Below, in pieces: positions 16,465 to 25,418 of a DNA stretch of 64,000 nucleotides (positions within the stretch are counted from its first letter, which is position 1; each line of letters begins with the position of its first letter). The stretch covers positions 1,240,001-1,304,000 of the forward strand of contig NZ_AP022561.1 in NCBI RefSeq assembly GCF_010726245.1, given 5' to 3'. A program made the position numbers and the translations under genes. This DNA is from Mycolicibacterium aichiense (lineage in GTDB: Bacteria > Actinomycetota > Actinomycetes > Mycobacteriales > Mycobacteriaceae). Below the pieces are notes generated by a model that saw only the letters and a list, made by a program, of their open reading frames with translations, made no database searches and was not told the DNA's origin.

Positions 16465-17663
16465 TGAAGCTGGCCGGTGAGGCGGCGATCGTCGGCATCG
16501 CCGAACTGCCCGCCGAACGCAAGCCGGTCGGGCCAGGACTGTTCACCCTCGACCAATACGCGGCTCTGACGAAGCTGGTACTGGACGACGCCGGGCTGGA
16601 CGCGAGCGTGGTCAACGGGCTGATCTCGCACGGCCTGGCCGAATCCGACATGTTCGTGCCTGCGACCCTGAGTGAATACCTCGGTCTGCCCATCGATTTC
16701 GGTGAGCGAGTGGACCTGGGCGGTGCCACCTCGGCCGCGATGGTGTGGCGCGCCGCCGTCGCCGTCGAGCTCGGGCTGTGCGACGCGGTGCTGGCCGTGT
16801 TGCCGGGGTCGCGCGCCCTGCCGCGATCGGTTCGGCGTGAGCCGGTCGCACCGAGCTGGTTTGGGGCGTCGAGCAACAACTTCGGATCGCCGCAGGCCGA
16901 ATACGAGATCCCGTACGGCAACGTCGGGCAGAATGCCCCGTTCGCCCAGATCGCCCAGCGCTACGGCGCGCAGTACGGCTACGACCCGTCGGCGTTGGCC
17001 AAGATCGTGGTGGACCAGCGCACCAACGCCTGTGCGCATCCCGGCGCGGTGTTCCACGGCAAGCCCCTCACCGAGGCGGACGTGCTCGCGAGCCCGATGA
17101 TCGCCGATCCGATCCGCATGTTGGAGATCGTCATGCCTGTCCACGGCGGCACCGGGGTGCTGATCGCCAACGCCGATGTAGCCCGGAAAAGCCGTCATCG
17201 TCCGGTGTGGATCAAGGGTTTCGGTGAACACATCTCGTTCAAGACCACGACGTACGCGCAGGATCCGATGGTCACCCCGATCGCCCGTTCGGCGCAGCGC
17301 GCGTTCGCGATGGCGGGGCTCACACCGGCCGACGTCGACATCGCGTCGGTCTACGACTGTTACACGATCACGGTGCTGATGACCTTGGAGGACGCCGGAT
17401 TCTGTCCGAAGGGCCACGGCATGGCGTGGATCAAGGACCGCGACCTCACGTTCCGCGGCGACTTCCCACTCAACACCGCGGGCGGGCAACTGTCCTACGG
17501 GCAGGCCGGCATGTCGGGGGGCATGCACCACGTGGTCGACGCCGCCCGCCAGTTGATGGGCCGCTCGGCGGCGGCGCAGGTGCGTGACGCCAACACCGCG
17601 TTCGTCGCCGGGACCGGCGGGATCATGAGCGAGCAGGTGGCATTGGTGTTGGGAGGCGACTGA
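16464..17663 (+). CDS. Lipid-transfer protein / thiolase-fold aldolase, Ltp2-like
   Basis: This 399-residue thiolase-superfamily protein is of the SCP-x/Ltp group. Where degradative thiolases have a nucleophilic Cys in an NNNC(S/A)TGS loop, this protein reads LGGATSAA, so it cannot work as a thiolase. This matches Ltp2-type proteins, which are retro-aldolases that split a beta-hydroxyacyl-CoA side chain and need a DUF35 partner protein. The adjacent gene encodes such a partner. The late HG(M)xGGQLSYGQAG region (GGQLSYGQAG) is conserved. ATG 16464 overlaps the preceding TGA. I infer carbon-carbon bond cleavage releasing a short acyl-CoA as its job. Confidence 0.82.
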   Translation: MKLAGEAAIVGIAELPAERKPVGPGLFTLDQYAALTKLVLDDAGLDASVVNGLISHGLAESDMFVPATLSEYLGLPIDFGERVDLGGATSAAMVWRAAVAVELGLCDAVLAVLPGSRALPRSVRREPVAPSWFGASSNNFGSPQAEYEIPYGNVGQNAPFAQIAQRYGAQYGYDPSALAKIVVDQRTNACAHPGAVFHGKPLTEADVLASPMIADPIRMLEIVMPVHGGTGVLIANADVARKSRHRPVWIKGFGEHISFKTTTYAQDPMVTPIARSAQRAFAMAGLTPADVDIASVYDCYTITVLMTLEDAGFCPKGHGMAWIKDRDLTFRGDFPLNTAGGQLSYGQAGMSGGMHHVVDAARQLMGRSAAAQVRDANTAFVAGTGGIMSEQVALVLGGD

Positions 17664-18076
17664 TGGCCGAGCCGATGCCCGTCCCCGAACCCACGCCGGT
17701 GTCGCAGCCGTTCTGGGATGCGCTGGCTGAGCACCGGATCCTGGTGCAGTATTCGCCGTCGGCCGGCCGCTACGTGTTCTACCCGCGCACCCTCGCCCCG
17801 GGCACGCTGGCCGACGACCTCCAGTGGCGCGAGATCGACGGTGCGGCAACGTTGTATACCTACACGGTGGCCCGCCGCCCGACCGGTCCGCCGTGGGCTG
17901 ACGCGCTGCCGCAGGTTCCCGCCGTCGTGCAGTGGGATGCCGGGCCGCGGTTCTCGACAGAGTTGGTCGATGTCGAGCCCGAGAACATCCGGATCGGGAT
18001 GCGTGTCACCCCGGTGTTCTGTGACCTGCCCGGCACCGGGATGACGCTGCTGCGCTACCGCCCGGCCGGCGCATGA
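17663..18076 (+). CDS. DUF35 OB-fold protein, aldolase partner, lacking the zinc ribbon cysteines
   Basis: This 137-residue protein has the OB-fold of DUF35 (ChsH2 C-terminal-type) proteins that bind Ltp aldolases. The family normally begins with a rubredoxin-like zinc ribbon with CxxC pairs. Here the corresponding segment reads HRILVQYSPSAGRYVFYPR, and no cysteine remains in it. The OB part (TYTVARRPTGPPWADALPQ, VVQWDAGPRFSTELVD) is intact. It starts at ATG 17663 overlapping the aldolase stop, so equal synthesis is expected. The missing ribbon suggests a metal-free variant of the partner. Confidence 0.78.
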   Translation: MAEPMPVPEPTPVSQPFWDALAEHRILVQYSPSAGRYVFYPRTLAPGTLADDLQWREIDGAATLYTYTVARRPTGPPWADALPQVPAVVQWDAGPRFSTELVDVEPENIRIGMRVTPVFCDLPGTGMTLLRYRPAGA

Positions 18077-19647
18077 TCGACACCGTCCAAAAGCTCTTGC
18101 GCACCCGGACGAACGACGAGTCCGTTGCCGTGATCTCACCGGAACGCACCTGGACCTGGCGCGAATACCTGGCCGACGCCGCAGCGGAGGCCTCTGCCCT
18201 GCTTGCTCGCATGGATCCGGCCCGGCCGATGCATGTCGGTGCGCTGATGACGAATTCGCCGGCCTACCTGCGGGCGATGGCGGCCGCAGCGCTCGGCGGC
18301 TATGTGCTGTGCGGCATCAACACCACCCGCCGCGGCGAGGGCCTGGTGTCGGACATCACGCGCTCGGATTGCCAGCTGTTGCTGGTCGATGATGATCATG
18401 CCGGGCTGATCGACGGACTGGATCTCGCGGGCGTCGCCGTGCTGAACGTGGCAGGCCCGCACTACTGCGAAGCCGTCGGAAGAGCGAAACCGCTTGTGCC
18501 GCATGAGGTCGCCGGAACCGACCCATTCATGATGATCTTCACCTCCGGCACCAGCGGCAACCCCAAGGCGGTGCCGTTCGTCCACACGATGAGCGTGATG
18601 TGCGGTCTGAGCCTGGTGGCTCAGATGGACATCACCGCCGAGGACGTGTGCTACCTCGCGATGCCGCTGTTCCACTCCAACGGGGTGGCCGTCGGGTTCT
18701 CGGTCGCGGTCACCGCCGGAGCGGCCATGGTGCCGGTGAAGTTCTCGGTGTCACGGTTGCTGCCGGACCTACGCCGCTACGGCGTGACGTTCATGAACTA
18801 CGTCGGTAAGCCGCTGGCGCTGGTGCTGGCCACCCCCGAGCAGCCCGACGACGCCGACAACCCGCTGCGCATCATGTACGGCAACGAGGCCACCGAACGC
18901 GATATCACCGAATTCTCACGGCGTTTCGGCTGCCGCATCATCGACGGATTCGGCTCCAGCGAGTTCGCCGTCGTTGTGGTGCGCGAGGACGGCACTCCGC
19001 CCGGCTCGATCGGCAAAGGCTGGGGTGGGGTGTCGATCTATGATCCCGATACCGTGACCGAGTGTGCCACCGCGGTTTTCGACGACAATGGCGCCCTCGT
19101 CAATGCCGACGAGGCGGTGGGGGAGTTGGTGAACACCACCGGCTCCGGGCCGTTCACCGGCTATTACAACGATCCGGCGGCCACCTCCGAGCGGCTTCGG
19201 CACGGCATGTACTGGACTGGTGACCTCGCCTACCGCGACGCCGACGGCTGGATCTATCTCGCCGGCCGGACGTCGGACTGGATGCGGGTCGATGGGGAGA
19301 ACATGGCCGCCGCGCCGATCGAACGGATCATGCTGCGACTGCCGCAACTCAACCAGGTCGCGGTGTACGCCGTGCCCGACGAGCGGGTGGGCGATCAGGT
19401 GATGGCGGCAGTTGTTCTGCGCCAGGGTGAATCGCTGACGCCCGCGCAGTTCGAGGAGTTTCTGGGCGCCCAGCCCGACCTGTCGCCCAAGGCGTGGCCG
19501 AGATTCGTCCGCATCAACGACGACCTGCCGCAGACCGCCACCAACAAGATCCTCAAGCGGGAACTGAGCGCCGCAGGCGTGACCGCAGACGGCGGCGTGT
19601 TGTGGGAGCGGGCCGCTCGTTCGACCAGCTACCGGGCGGTCGGCTAG
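18073..19647 (+). CDS. Acyl-CoA ligase, FadD17-like
   Basis: This 524-residue AMP-forming acyl-CoA synthetase starts in an ATGA overlap at 18073. Motifs are the P-loop FTSGTSGNPKAVP (about 157-169), the acyl-AMP site MYGNEATERD, WTGDLAY with the ADP-binding Asp and the C-terminal lysine in NKILKREL. The overall character is close to mycobacterial FadD17/FadD19-type steroid side-chain ligases; the FadE-FadE-FadD17 gene set in M. tuberculosis (Rv3504-Rv3506) is a precedent. It would activate the carboxylated side chain that the rest of the operon shortens. Its stop shares CTAG (19644-19647) with the convergent cellulase gene. Confidence 0.83.
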   Translation: MIDTVQKLLRTRTNDESVAVISPERTWTWREYLADAAAEASALLARMDPARPMHVGALMTNSPAYLRAMAAAALGGYVLCGINTTRRGEGLVSDITRSDCQLLLVDDDHAGLIDGLDLAGVAVLNVAGPHYCEAVGRAKPLVPHEVAGTDPFMMIFTSGTSGNPKAVPFVHTMSVMCGLSLVAQMDITAEDVCYLAMPLFHSNGVAVGFSVAVTAGAAMVPVKFSVSRLLPDLRRYGVTFMNYVGKPLALVLATPEQPDDADNPLRIMYGNEATERDITEFSRRFGCRIIDGFGSSEFAVVVVREDGTPPGSIGKGWGGVSIYDPDTVTECATAVFDDNGALVNADEAVGELVNTTGSGPFTGYYNDPAATSERLRHGMYWTGDLAYRDADGWIYLAGRTSDWMRVDGENMAAAPIERIMLRLPQLNQVAVYAVPDERVGDQVMAAVVLRQGESLTPAQFEEFLGAQPDLSPKAWPRFVRINDDLPQTATNKILKRELSAAGVTADGGVLWERAARSTSYRAVG

Positions 19648-21731
19648 ACCGTGGTGTGATCCACGATGGTGCCGACGCCGACGGCATTCGCCAACGTGGC
19701 GTTGGCCGGACTGGACAGCACGACGGTGAACGTCTCGGTGTTCTCTGGCGCCGAATCACCGAGCACCGTCACCGCAACCGTTTTGCTCGTCTCGCCGGGG
19801 AGGAACGTCACCGTTCCCGCGGCGTCGAGGAAGTCGCTGCCCGCGGTGGCCGTCCCGCCCGAGGTGGCGTAATGCACGGTGACGGTCTGGTCTGATGCAG
19901 CGCTGAGCGTCACGGTGAACGTGGCGGCGGAAGTGGCTGTGGGGCTGCCGAGCCGAAATTCGATCGGCTTGAGGTAGACCCTCTTGGCCGGATCGACGGT
20001 GGTCCAGTCATCGGACAGAATGCCGCTGGTGACAACGGAATTGGCATTCCATGCCCAGTACGTCCAGCCCATGCCCTTGGCGCCGGCGGGGATGTCGATG
20101 GTTCCGTTGTTGTCGAAATCGCCGGACAGGTATGAGGTGATCGCCTCGAACCAAATGAGGTCCTTGGGATCGGTCAGGCTGGTGCCGAACTCGCCGAGGT
20201 AGATCGGGGCGATCCCGTCCGCGTAGATATAGCCCCAGGCCTTGTTGAAGACGCCGGGCAGGCCGGCGCCGAAATCGGCGCCGGCGAACCAGGGCTGGGG
20301 GTAGAACGAGTTCGGGTAGTCGTGCGGTGAGTACACCACGCGGTTGGGCACGTTGAGCACGATCGGGCGATCCTTGACGCCCATCAGATTGCCGCCATAC
20401 CAATAGTATTGGTCGTCGTATACACCGATGCCCTCAACAATGATCAACAGGTCGGGGTTGACGGCGAGGATCGCGTTGCCGGCTCGTTCGGCGGCGCGGG
20501 CCCAGTCGTCGGCGCCACCGCCACCCCACGTGCCGTTGTAGGGCTCGTTGTGCAGGTCGACGCCGATCACGGTCGGGTTGTTGGCGTAGCGCTTGGCAAG
20601 CGTCACCCAGTCGTTGACCCAGTCCGTCTCGCTGTATTTGTCGTCGTACCAGAGTCCGTTGGCGGTGGTGCTGACGCCGGCGTCGTTGCGATGATGGTCG
20701 AGAATGACTTTGAGTCCGATCTCGCCCGCATAGTCGATGACCTTGTCCATCACCTGGATCGACGTGAGACCTTGCAGATCGGGATTGAGCGTGAAATCGA
20801 TGCTGTTGCCTGGAATCTGGCCATGCAAGACATCCTGCGAGTAGGGCAGCCGGATAGTGTTGAACCCCTCGTCGACCATCTGGTCCATCATGTCTTTGTA
20901 GTTGCGGACCCAAAGGCCGTCCGGGGCACCGTTATAACCTTCGAAGCCGAACCAGTTGACGCCGGCGATCTGCACCGGATTGCCTGCCGCGTCCAGGATT
21001 TGGTTGCCGCTGGTGTGCCAGAAGCCCGCGCCGACCCGGGGCCCGGGCTCAGTCGCGGTGGCATCGGAGATGCTCAGCTGCGGTGGTGCGGCAGCGATGG
21101 CCGCGACGGTGATGGTGGCGATGGTGGTGCCGGCGGTCTGTGGCGAGAGCAGCGAGCGGATGCCGTGCAGCCCCATTCCGCGGTCGATGACGGCGACGAC
21201 GAACTGGGCGGTGTCCCCGGGCTGCATCGGGGCACCGGGCGTGTAGACGAAGGTGCCGTGGGCGTCGATGGTGACCGTTCCCGACGCCGGCTGCTGCTTG
21301 ATCTTGTAGGCCAACGGGTCGTTCTCGGGATCCGTCGCGCCGATGTTGCCGGTGATGGCATTGCCTGTGGTGAGGCTGTTCTTGGTCGGGTCGTAACCGA
21401 TCGTCGGCACCTTGTTGAAAAGCGTGTGCTCGAACTCGCGACGCGCGAAGGTCAGTGCGCCCAGGAACGCCGAGACCACCGATTCGACGGGGTTCGGTGT
21501 GCGCGCGGCGATTGCGGGCTGGGGCCTGGCGGCGTTCGGCGCTTTAGCGGATATGCGATTGCGGGCCGGCGAGGCGACACCACTTTTGGGTTTGGCGTGG
21601 CCGACGCTGTGTGACGAACTGCTGGAGTCGTGCGAATCCGCGGCGGCCACAGCGGGGCAACTCAGCGCAAGGCAGGCGCCAACGGCAACCGCCAAGCCGC
21701 CGGTGCGGCCCCACCCGATCGCCGATGACAT
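19644..21731 (-). CDS. Secreted GH5 cellulase-like glycoside hydrolase with cadherin-like and Calx-beta modules
   Basis: This 695-residue secreted enzyme has these modules in order: a signal peptide (residues 1-31, ending PAVAAADS); a Ser/Ala/Pro-rich linker; a bacterial Ig/cadherin-like module (about 110-215; IGATDPENDPLAYKI); a GH5 catalytic domain (about 235-590); and a Calx-beta repeat at the C-terminus (VTVHYATSGGTATAGSDF). GH5 landmarks are VDLHNEPYNGTW with the acid/base Glu and PIYLGEFGTSL with the nucleophile Glu, so activity on beta-1,4-glucan or mannan is likely. ATG 21731 is preceded by a run of seven G residues. It lies 81 nt after sdhB in the same direction, perhaps as a separate unit. 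Confidence 0.88.
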   Translation of the reverse strand: MSSAIGWGRTGGLAVAVGACLALSCPAVAAADSHDSSSSSHSVGHAKPKSGVASPARNRISAKAPNAARPQPAIAARTPNPVESVVSAFLGALTFARREFEHTLFNKVPTIGYDPTKNSLTTGNAITGNIGATDPENDPLAYKIKQQPASGTVTIDAHGTFVYTPGAPMQPGDTAQFVVAVIDRGMGLHGIRSLLSPQTAGTTIATITVAAIAAAPPQLSISDATATEPGPRVGAGFWHTSGNQILDAAGNPVQIAGVNWFGFEGYNGAPDGLWVRNYKDMMDQMVDEGFNTIRLPYSQDVLHGQIPGNSIDFTLNPDLQGLTSIQVMDKVIDYAGEIGLKVILDHHRNDAGVSTTANGLWYDDKYSETDWVNDWVTLAKRYANNPTVIGVDLHNEPYNGTWGGGGADDWARAAERAGNAILAVNPDLLIIVEGIGVYDDQYYWYGGNLMGVKDRPIVLNVPNRVVYSPHDYPNSFYPQPWFAGADFGAGLPGVFNKAWGYIYADGIAPIYLGEFGTSLTDPKDLIWFEAITSYLSGDFDNNGTIDIPAGAKGMGWTYWAWNANSVVTSGILSDDWTTVDPAKRVYLKPIEFRLGSPTATSAATFTVTLSAASDQTVTVHYATSGGTATAGSDFLDAAGTVTFLPGETSKTVAVTVLGDSAPENTETFTVVLSSPANATLANAVGVGTIVDHTTV

Positions 21732-21812
21732 GAGTCCCCCCCGACTCGGAGCGAACTGCCATTCTGCGCGCGCGGTGGCCCCGCGGGCAAGGCTCGAATT
21801 GGTTACGGACGA

Positions 21813-22583
21813 TCAGCGCGCGAACATCAGCGCGCGCTTGACCTCCTGGATGGCCTTCGTGACCTCGATGCCGCGCGGGCAGGCATCGGTGCAATTGAAC
21901 GTGGTGCGGCAGCGCCAGACGCCGTCGACATCGTTGAGGATGTCCAGACGCTCGGCGGCGCCCTCGTCGCGGCTGTCGAAGATGAACCGGTGCGCGTTCA
22001 CGATTGCGGCAGGCCCGAAGTACGACCCCTCGCTCCAGTACACCGGGCAGCTGGTGGTGCAGCACGCGCACAGGATGCACTTGGTGGTGTCGTCGTAGCG
22101 GGCCCGGTCGGTGGGGCTCTGAATGCGTTCCCGGGTGGGCGCATTCCCCGACGTGATCAGGTACGGCTTGACCGCGCGGTAGGCGTCGAAGAACGGCTCC
22201 ATGTTGACCACCAAGTCCTTCTCCACGGCCAGGCCGCGGATCGGCTCGATGGTGATGGTCAGCGGCTTGTCCTTCTTCGGTAGGAGGTCGCGCATCAGCA
22301 CCTTGCAGGCCAGCCGGTTGACTCCGTTGATCCGCATCGCGTCCGACCCGCACACCCCGTGCGCGCAGGAGCGGCGGAAGGTGAGCGTGCCGTCCAGGTA
22401 GCTCTTCACGTAGATCAGCAGGTTCAGCAGACGATCACTCGGCAGACAGGGCACCCGGAAACTCTGGTAGCCGGCGCTGTCGGGATCCTCCGGGTTGAAC
22501 CGCGCGATCTTGAGCGTCACCATCACCGCCCCGTCGGGAATCGGCGGCAGCGCGGGCTCTTTAACGTCGGGTGCGATCGTCAT
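21813..22583 (-). CDS. sdhB: Succinate dehydrogenase iron-sulfur subunit SdhB (Sdh2 type)
   Basis: This 256-residue subunit carries the electron chain of complex II at the inner face of the membrane. The [2Fe-2S] ligands are in SCAHGVCGSDAMR with a fourth Cys in NRLAC. The [4Fe-4S]/[3Fe-4S] ligands are CILCACCTTSCPV and CRTTFNCTDACPRG. ATG 22583 overlaps the sdhA stop (TAATG). It is the last gene of sdhC-sdhD-sdhA-sdhB, the order of the Rv3316-Rv3319 complex in M. tuberculosis (Sdh2). All cluster ligands are present. Confidence 0.96.
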   Translation of the reverse strand: MTIAPDVKEPALPPIPDGAVMVTLKIARFNPEDPDSAGYQSFRVPCLPSDRLLNLLIYVKSYLDGTLTFRRSCAHGVCGSDAMRINGVNRLACKVLMRDLLPKKDKPLTITIEPIRGLAVEKDLVVNMEPFFDAYRAVKPYLITSGNAPTRERIQSPTDRARYDDTTKCILCACCTTSCPVYWSEGSYFGPAAIVNAHRFIFDSRDEGAAERLDILNDVDGVWRCRTTFNCTDACPRGIEVTKAIQEVKRALMFAR

Positions 22584-24337
22584 TAATACTTGCGCTCCAT
22601 CGGCTCGTAACGGGTCTGCACAACGGGCTTGTAGTCCAGCCGGATGTCGCTGAGCAACTCGGTTCCGTCCTTATAGGCCATCGTGTGCCGCATGTAGTTG
22701 GTGTCGTCGCGGTTGGGGTAGTCCTCCCGGGCGTGGCCGCCGCGGGACTCCTTGCGGTTCAACGCGCCGACGACCGTGACCTCCGCCAGCTCGAGCAGGA
22801 AACCCAGCTCGATGGCCTCGAGCAGATCGCTGTTGTACCGCTTTCCCTTGTCGTGCACGCTGATTCGGGCGTAGCGCTCCTTGAGGGAGTGGATGTCGGT
22901 GAGTGCCTGCTTGAGGGTTTCCTCGGTGCGGAACACCGCGGCGTTGTTGTCCATCGACTGCTGCAGCGCACTGCGGATGTCGGCCACCCGCTCATTGCCG
23001 TGCTCGCTCAGGATGTCCGAAACCCAGTTCACCACCATGCCGGCCGGCTGCTCGGGCAGGTCGACGAAATCGTGGCCGAGGGCGTAGTTCGCGGCCGAGA
23101 TCCCGGCGCGACGGCCGAACACGTTGATGTCCAGCAGCGAGTTGGTGCCCAGGCGGTTCGCGCCGTGCACCGACACACACGCGCATTCGCCAGCGGCGTA
23201 GAGGCCGGGCACCGTGGTGTTGTTGTCCCGCAACACCTGTCCGGTGATCGTGGTCGGGATGCCGCCCATCACGTAGTGGCAGGTGGGGTAGACCGGCACC
23301 AGTTCCTTGACCGGATCCACGCCGAGGTAGGTGCGGGCGAACTCGGTGATGTCGGGCAGCTTGGCTTCCAGCACATCCGCGCCCAGGTGGCGGACGTCGA
23401 TGTAGACGTAGTCCTTGTGCGGCCCGGCGCCGCGGCCCTCCAGCACCTCGAGAACCATCGAGCGGGCGACGATGTCGCGTGGCGCCAGGTCGACGATGGT
23501 GGGGGCGTAGCGCTCCATGAAGCGTTCGCCTTCGCCATTGAGCAGCCGGCCGCCCTCGCCGCGGACGGCTTCGGAGATGAGGATCCCCAAGCCGGCCAGG
23601 CCCGTCGGGTGGAACTGGTGAAACTCCATGTCCTCCAAGGGGAGTCCCTTGCGGAAGACGATGCCCAGGCCGTCGCCGGTCAGCGTGTGCGCGTTGGAGG
23701 TGGTCTTGTACATCCGGCCCGAGCCGCCGGTGGCGAATACGACGGCCTTGGCGTGGAAAACGTGGATGTCGCCGGTGGCGAGTTCGTATGCCACCACACC
23801 GCTGGCCACCGGGCCGCTGGGGGTCTCGGTCAACACCAGGTCGAGGGCGTAGAACTCGTTGAAGAACTCGACATCATGCTTGACGCAGTTTTGGTACAGC
23901 GTCTGCAGGATCATGTGGCCGGTGCGGTCGGCGGCATAGCACGCCCGGCGCACCGGAGCCTTGCCGTGATCGCGGGTGTGGCCGCCGAACCGGCGCTGAT
24001 CGATGCGGCCCTCGGGGGTGCGGTTGAACGGCATGCCCATCTTCTCGAGATCGAGCACCGCGTCGATGGCTTCCTTGCACATGATCTCGACGGCGTCCTG
24101 GTCGGCGAGGTAGTCGCCGCCCTTGACCGTGTCGAAGGTGTGCCACTCCCAGTTGTCCTCTTCGACATTGGCCAGCGCCGCGCACATGCCACCCTGGGCG
24201 GCGCCGGTGTGCGATCGGGTGGGGTACAGCTTGGTCAGCACCGCGGTCCTCGCCCGAGGGCCGGCCTCGACTGCGGCGCGCATGCCGGCCCCGCCTGCCC
24301 CGACGATGACCACGTCGTAGCGGTGTTCGGTAATCAT
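22583..24337 (-). CDS. sdhA: Succinate dehydrogenase flavoprotein subunit SdhA (Sdh2 type)
   Basis: This 584-residue flavoprotein oxidises succinate to fumarate. The Rossmann motif is VIVGAGGAGMRAA. The FAD-linked His lies in RSHTGAAQGG, the substrate residues in HPTGL and RGEGGRL, and an Arg-rich catalytic stretch follows at HTRDHGKAPVRRACY. The capping and C-terminal helical domains are complete, ending PVVQTRYEPMERKY. ATG 24337 lies 18 nt after sdhD. An antisense open frame of 780 codons across this gene is a GC-bias shadow. Confidence 0.96.
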   Translation of the reverse strand: MITEHRYDVVIVGAGGAGMRAAVEAGPRARTAVLTKLYPTRSHTGAAQGGMCAALANVEEDNWEWHTFDTVKGGDYLADQDAVEIMCKEAIDAVLDLEKMGMPFNRTPEGRIDQRRFGGHTRDHGKAPVRRACYAADRTGHMILQTLYQNCVKHDVEFFNEFYALDLVLTETPSGPVASGVVAYELATGDIHVFHAKAVVFATGGSGRMYKTTSNAHTLTGDGLGIVFRKGLPLEDMEFHQFHPTGLAGLGILISEAVRGEGGRLLNGEGERFMERYAPTIVDLAPRDIVARSMVLEVLEGRGAGPHKDYVYIDVRHLGADVLEAKLPDITEFARTYLGVDPVKELVPVYPTCHYVMGGIPTTITGQVLRDNNTTVPGLYAAGECACVSVHGANRLGTNSLLDINVFGRRAGISAANYALGHDFVDLPEQPAGMVVNWVSDILSEHGNERVADIRSALQQSMDNNAAVFRTEETLKQALTDIHSLKERYARISVHDKGKRYNSDLLEAIELGFLLELAEVTVVGALNRKESRGGHAREDYPNRDDTNYMRHTMAYKDGTELLSDIRLDYKPVVQTRYEPMERKY

Positions 24338-24355
24338 TTTCGCCTCGAAGTGCTT

Positions 24356-24817
24356 CTAGGAGATGTTGGGATTGAAGGTGAGCAGGACGTAGGTGCCCAC
24401 CACCAACGTGATGAGCATCGAGATCACCAGCAGGGAGTTCAGCCAGAACTTGGTGGAGTCCTTGCGGGCGTAGTCGCCGATGATCGTGCGGATCCCGTTG
24501 CCGCCGTGCAGCTGAGCCAGCCACAGCAGCAGCAGGTCCCAGGTCTGCCAGAACGGCGAGGCCCAGCGCTGAGCGACGTAGTTGAAGTCGATCCGGTAGA
24601 CGCCGCCGTCCCACATCAGCCCGATGAACAGGTGGCCCAGCGCCAGGAAGATCAGGACGACGCCGGAGAACCGCATGAACAGCCAGGCGTACTTCTCGAA
24701 GTTCGGCATGCCGGACCGCCGGCGCGGGGTGCGCGGGTTGTCCAGCCCGGCCGGGCGGTCGTGGCTGCGTTCCAGAATCGGAGCGGGCGGTCCCAGCCGG
24801 CTCTCGGGCGCGCTCAC
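24356..24817 (-). CDS. sdhD: Succinate dehydrogenase membrane anchor SdhD
   Basis: This 153-residue membrane subunit has three hydrophobic helices (about residues 46-66, 85-105 and 122-146) and His-containing FLALGHLFIGLMW as a likely haem or quinone contact. The N-terminal 35 residues are a polar Pro/Arg-rich extension. It begins at GTG 24817, which overlaps the sdhC stop (GTGA). Together with SdhC it anchors the catalytic dimer and passes electrons to menaquinone. Confidence 0.9.
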   Translation of the reverse strand: MSAPESRLGPPAPILERSHDRPAGLDNPRTPRRRSGMPNFEKYAWLFMRFSGVVLIFLALGHLFIGLMWDGGVYRIDFNYVAQRWASPFWQTWDLLLLWLAQLHGGNGIRTIIGDYARKDSTKFWLNSLLVISMLITLVVGTYVLLTFNPNIS

Positions 24818-25236
24818 AGGAACCGCTCCGCCATGTGCATGCCGATGATCACCAGGGAAGGCACCATCACCAGCAGCCAGACCGCGGCCACACCCCACAG
24901 CATCTGGCGCTGATAGCGGGGGCCCTTCCACCAGAAGTCGATCAGGATGATCCGCACGCCGTTGAGTGCGTGATACAGCAGCGCGGCCACCAGGCCGATC
25001 TCCATCAGGCCGATGATCGGCGTCTTGTAGGTCTCGACGACTTCGTTGTAGGCCTGCGGGCTGACCCGTACCAGCGCGGTGTCCAGGACGTGGACGAAGA
25101 GGAAGAAGAAGATCGTGGTGCCGGTGATGCGATGCAGCACCCACGACCACATTCCGGGGTCACCGCGGTAAAGGGTGCGCCGTCGCCGCGTCGACTTGTC
25201 CCGCGGGGCCGGCACGACCGGTGCCGCTGTACTCAT
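24814..25236 (-). CDS. sdhC: Succinate dehydrogenase cytochrome b556 subunit SdhC
   Basis: This 140-residue three-helix membrane subunit has the conserved GMWSWVLHRITGTTIFFF start of helix 1 (His probably near the quinone/haem site) and LYHALNGVRIILID in helix 2, the cytochrome b556 signature. It is the first gene of the sdhCDAB operon. ATG 25236 has GGAGG about 7 nt upstream. The upstream region is shared with the divergent cdd gene. Confidence 0.93.
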   Translation of the reverse strand: MSTAAPVVPAPRDKSTRRRRTLYRGDPGMWSWVLHRITGTTIFFFLFVHVLDTALVRVSPQAYNEVVETYKTPIIGLMEIGLVAALLYHALNGVRIILIDFWWKGPRYQRQMLWGVAAVWLLVMVPSLVIIGMHMAERFL

Positions 25237-25273
25237 TCAGCGCCTCCAACACCATCGTTGCGTTATGGATTGG

Positions 25274-25279
25274 ACTCTA
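25274..25279 (-). promoter_or_regulatory. Candidate -10 element of sdhCDAB
   Basis: TAGAGT on the minus strand fits TANNNT and would give a leader of about 30 nt carrying the GGAGG ribosome site. No good -35 was seen. The rest of the 182-nt gap to cdd contains GAATGCATTC (a palindrome, about 25386-25395) and a short CGGCC/GGCCG repeat but no recognised riboswitch. Confidence 0.3.
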
Positions 25280-25418
25280 ACTCCGTTTGTACGGTCGAAA
25301 GAATTACGGTGCAGGGACAAGATGCGGCTTTTCGGCCTATTCGGCCGGTGGCGCGGTGGGTGACGAGCGGGGCGAGGCGGTTGGTGAATGCATTCAGTAC
25401 GGGTGTGGTGCGCGACGC

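Noticed and set aside
22571..24913. 780-codon open frame on the plus strand
   Set aside because: It is antisense to sdhA and sdhD, whose motifs are complete. The frame is a product of high GC at third positions.
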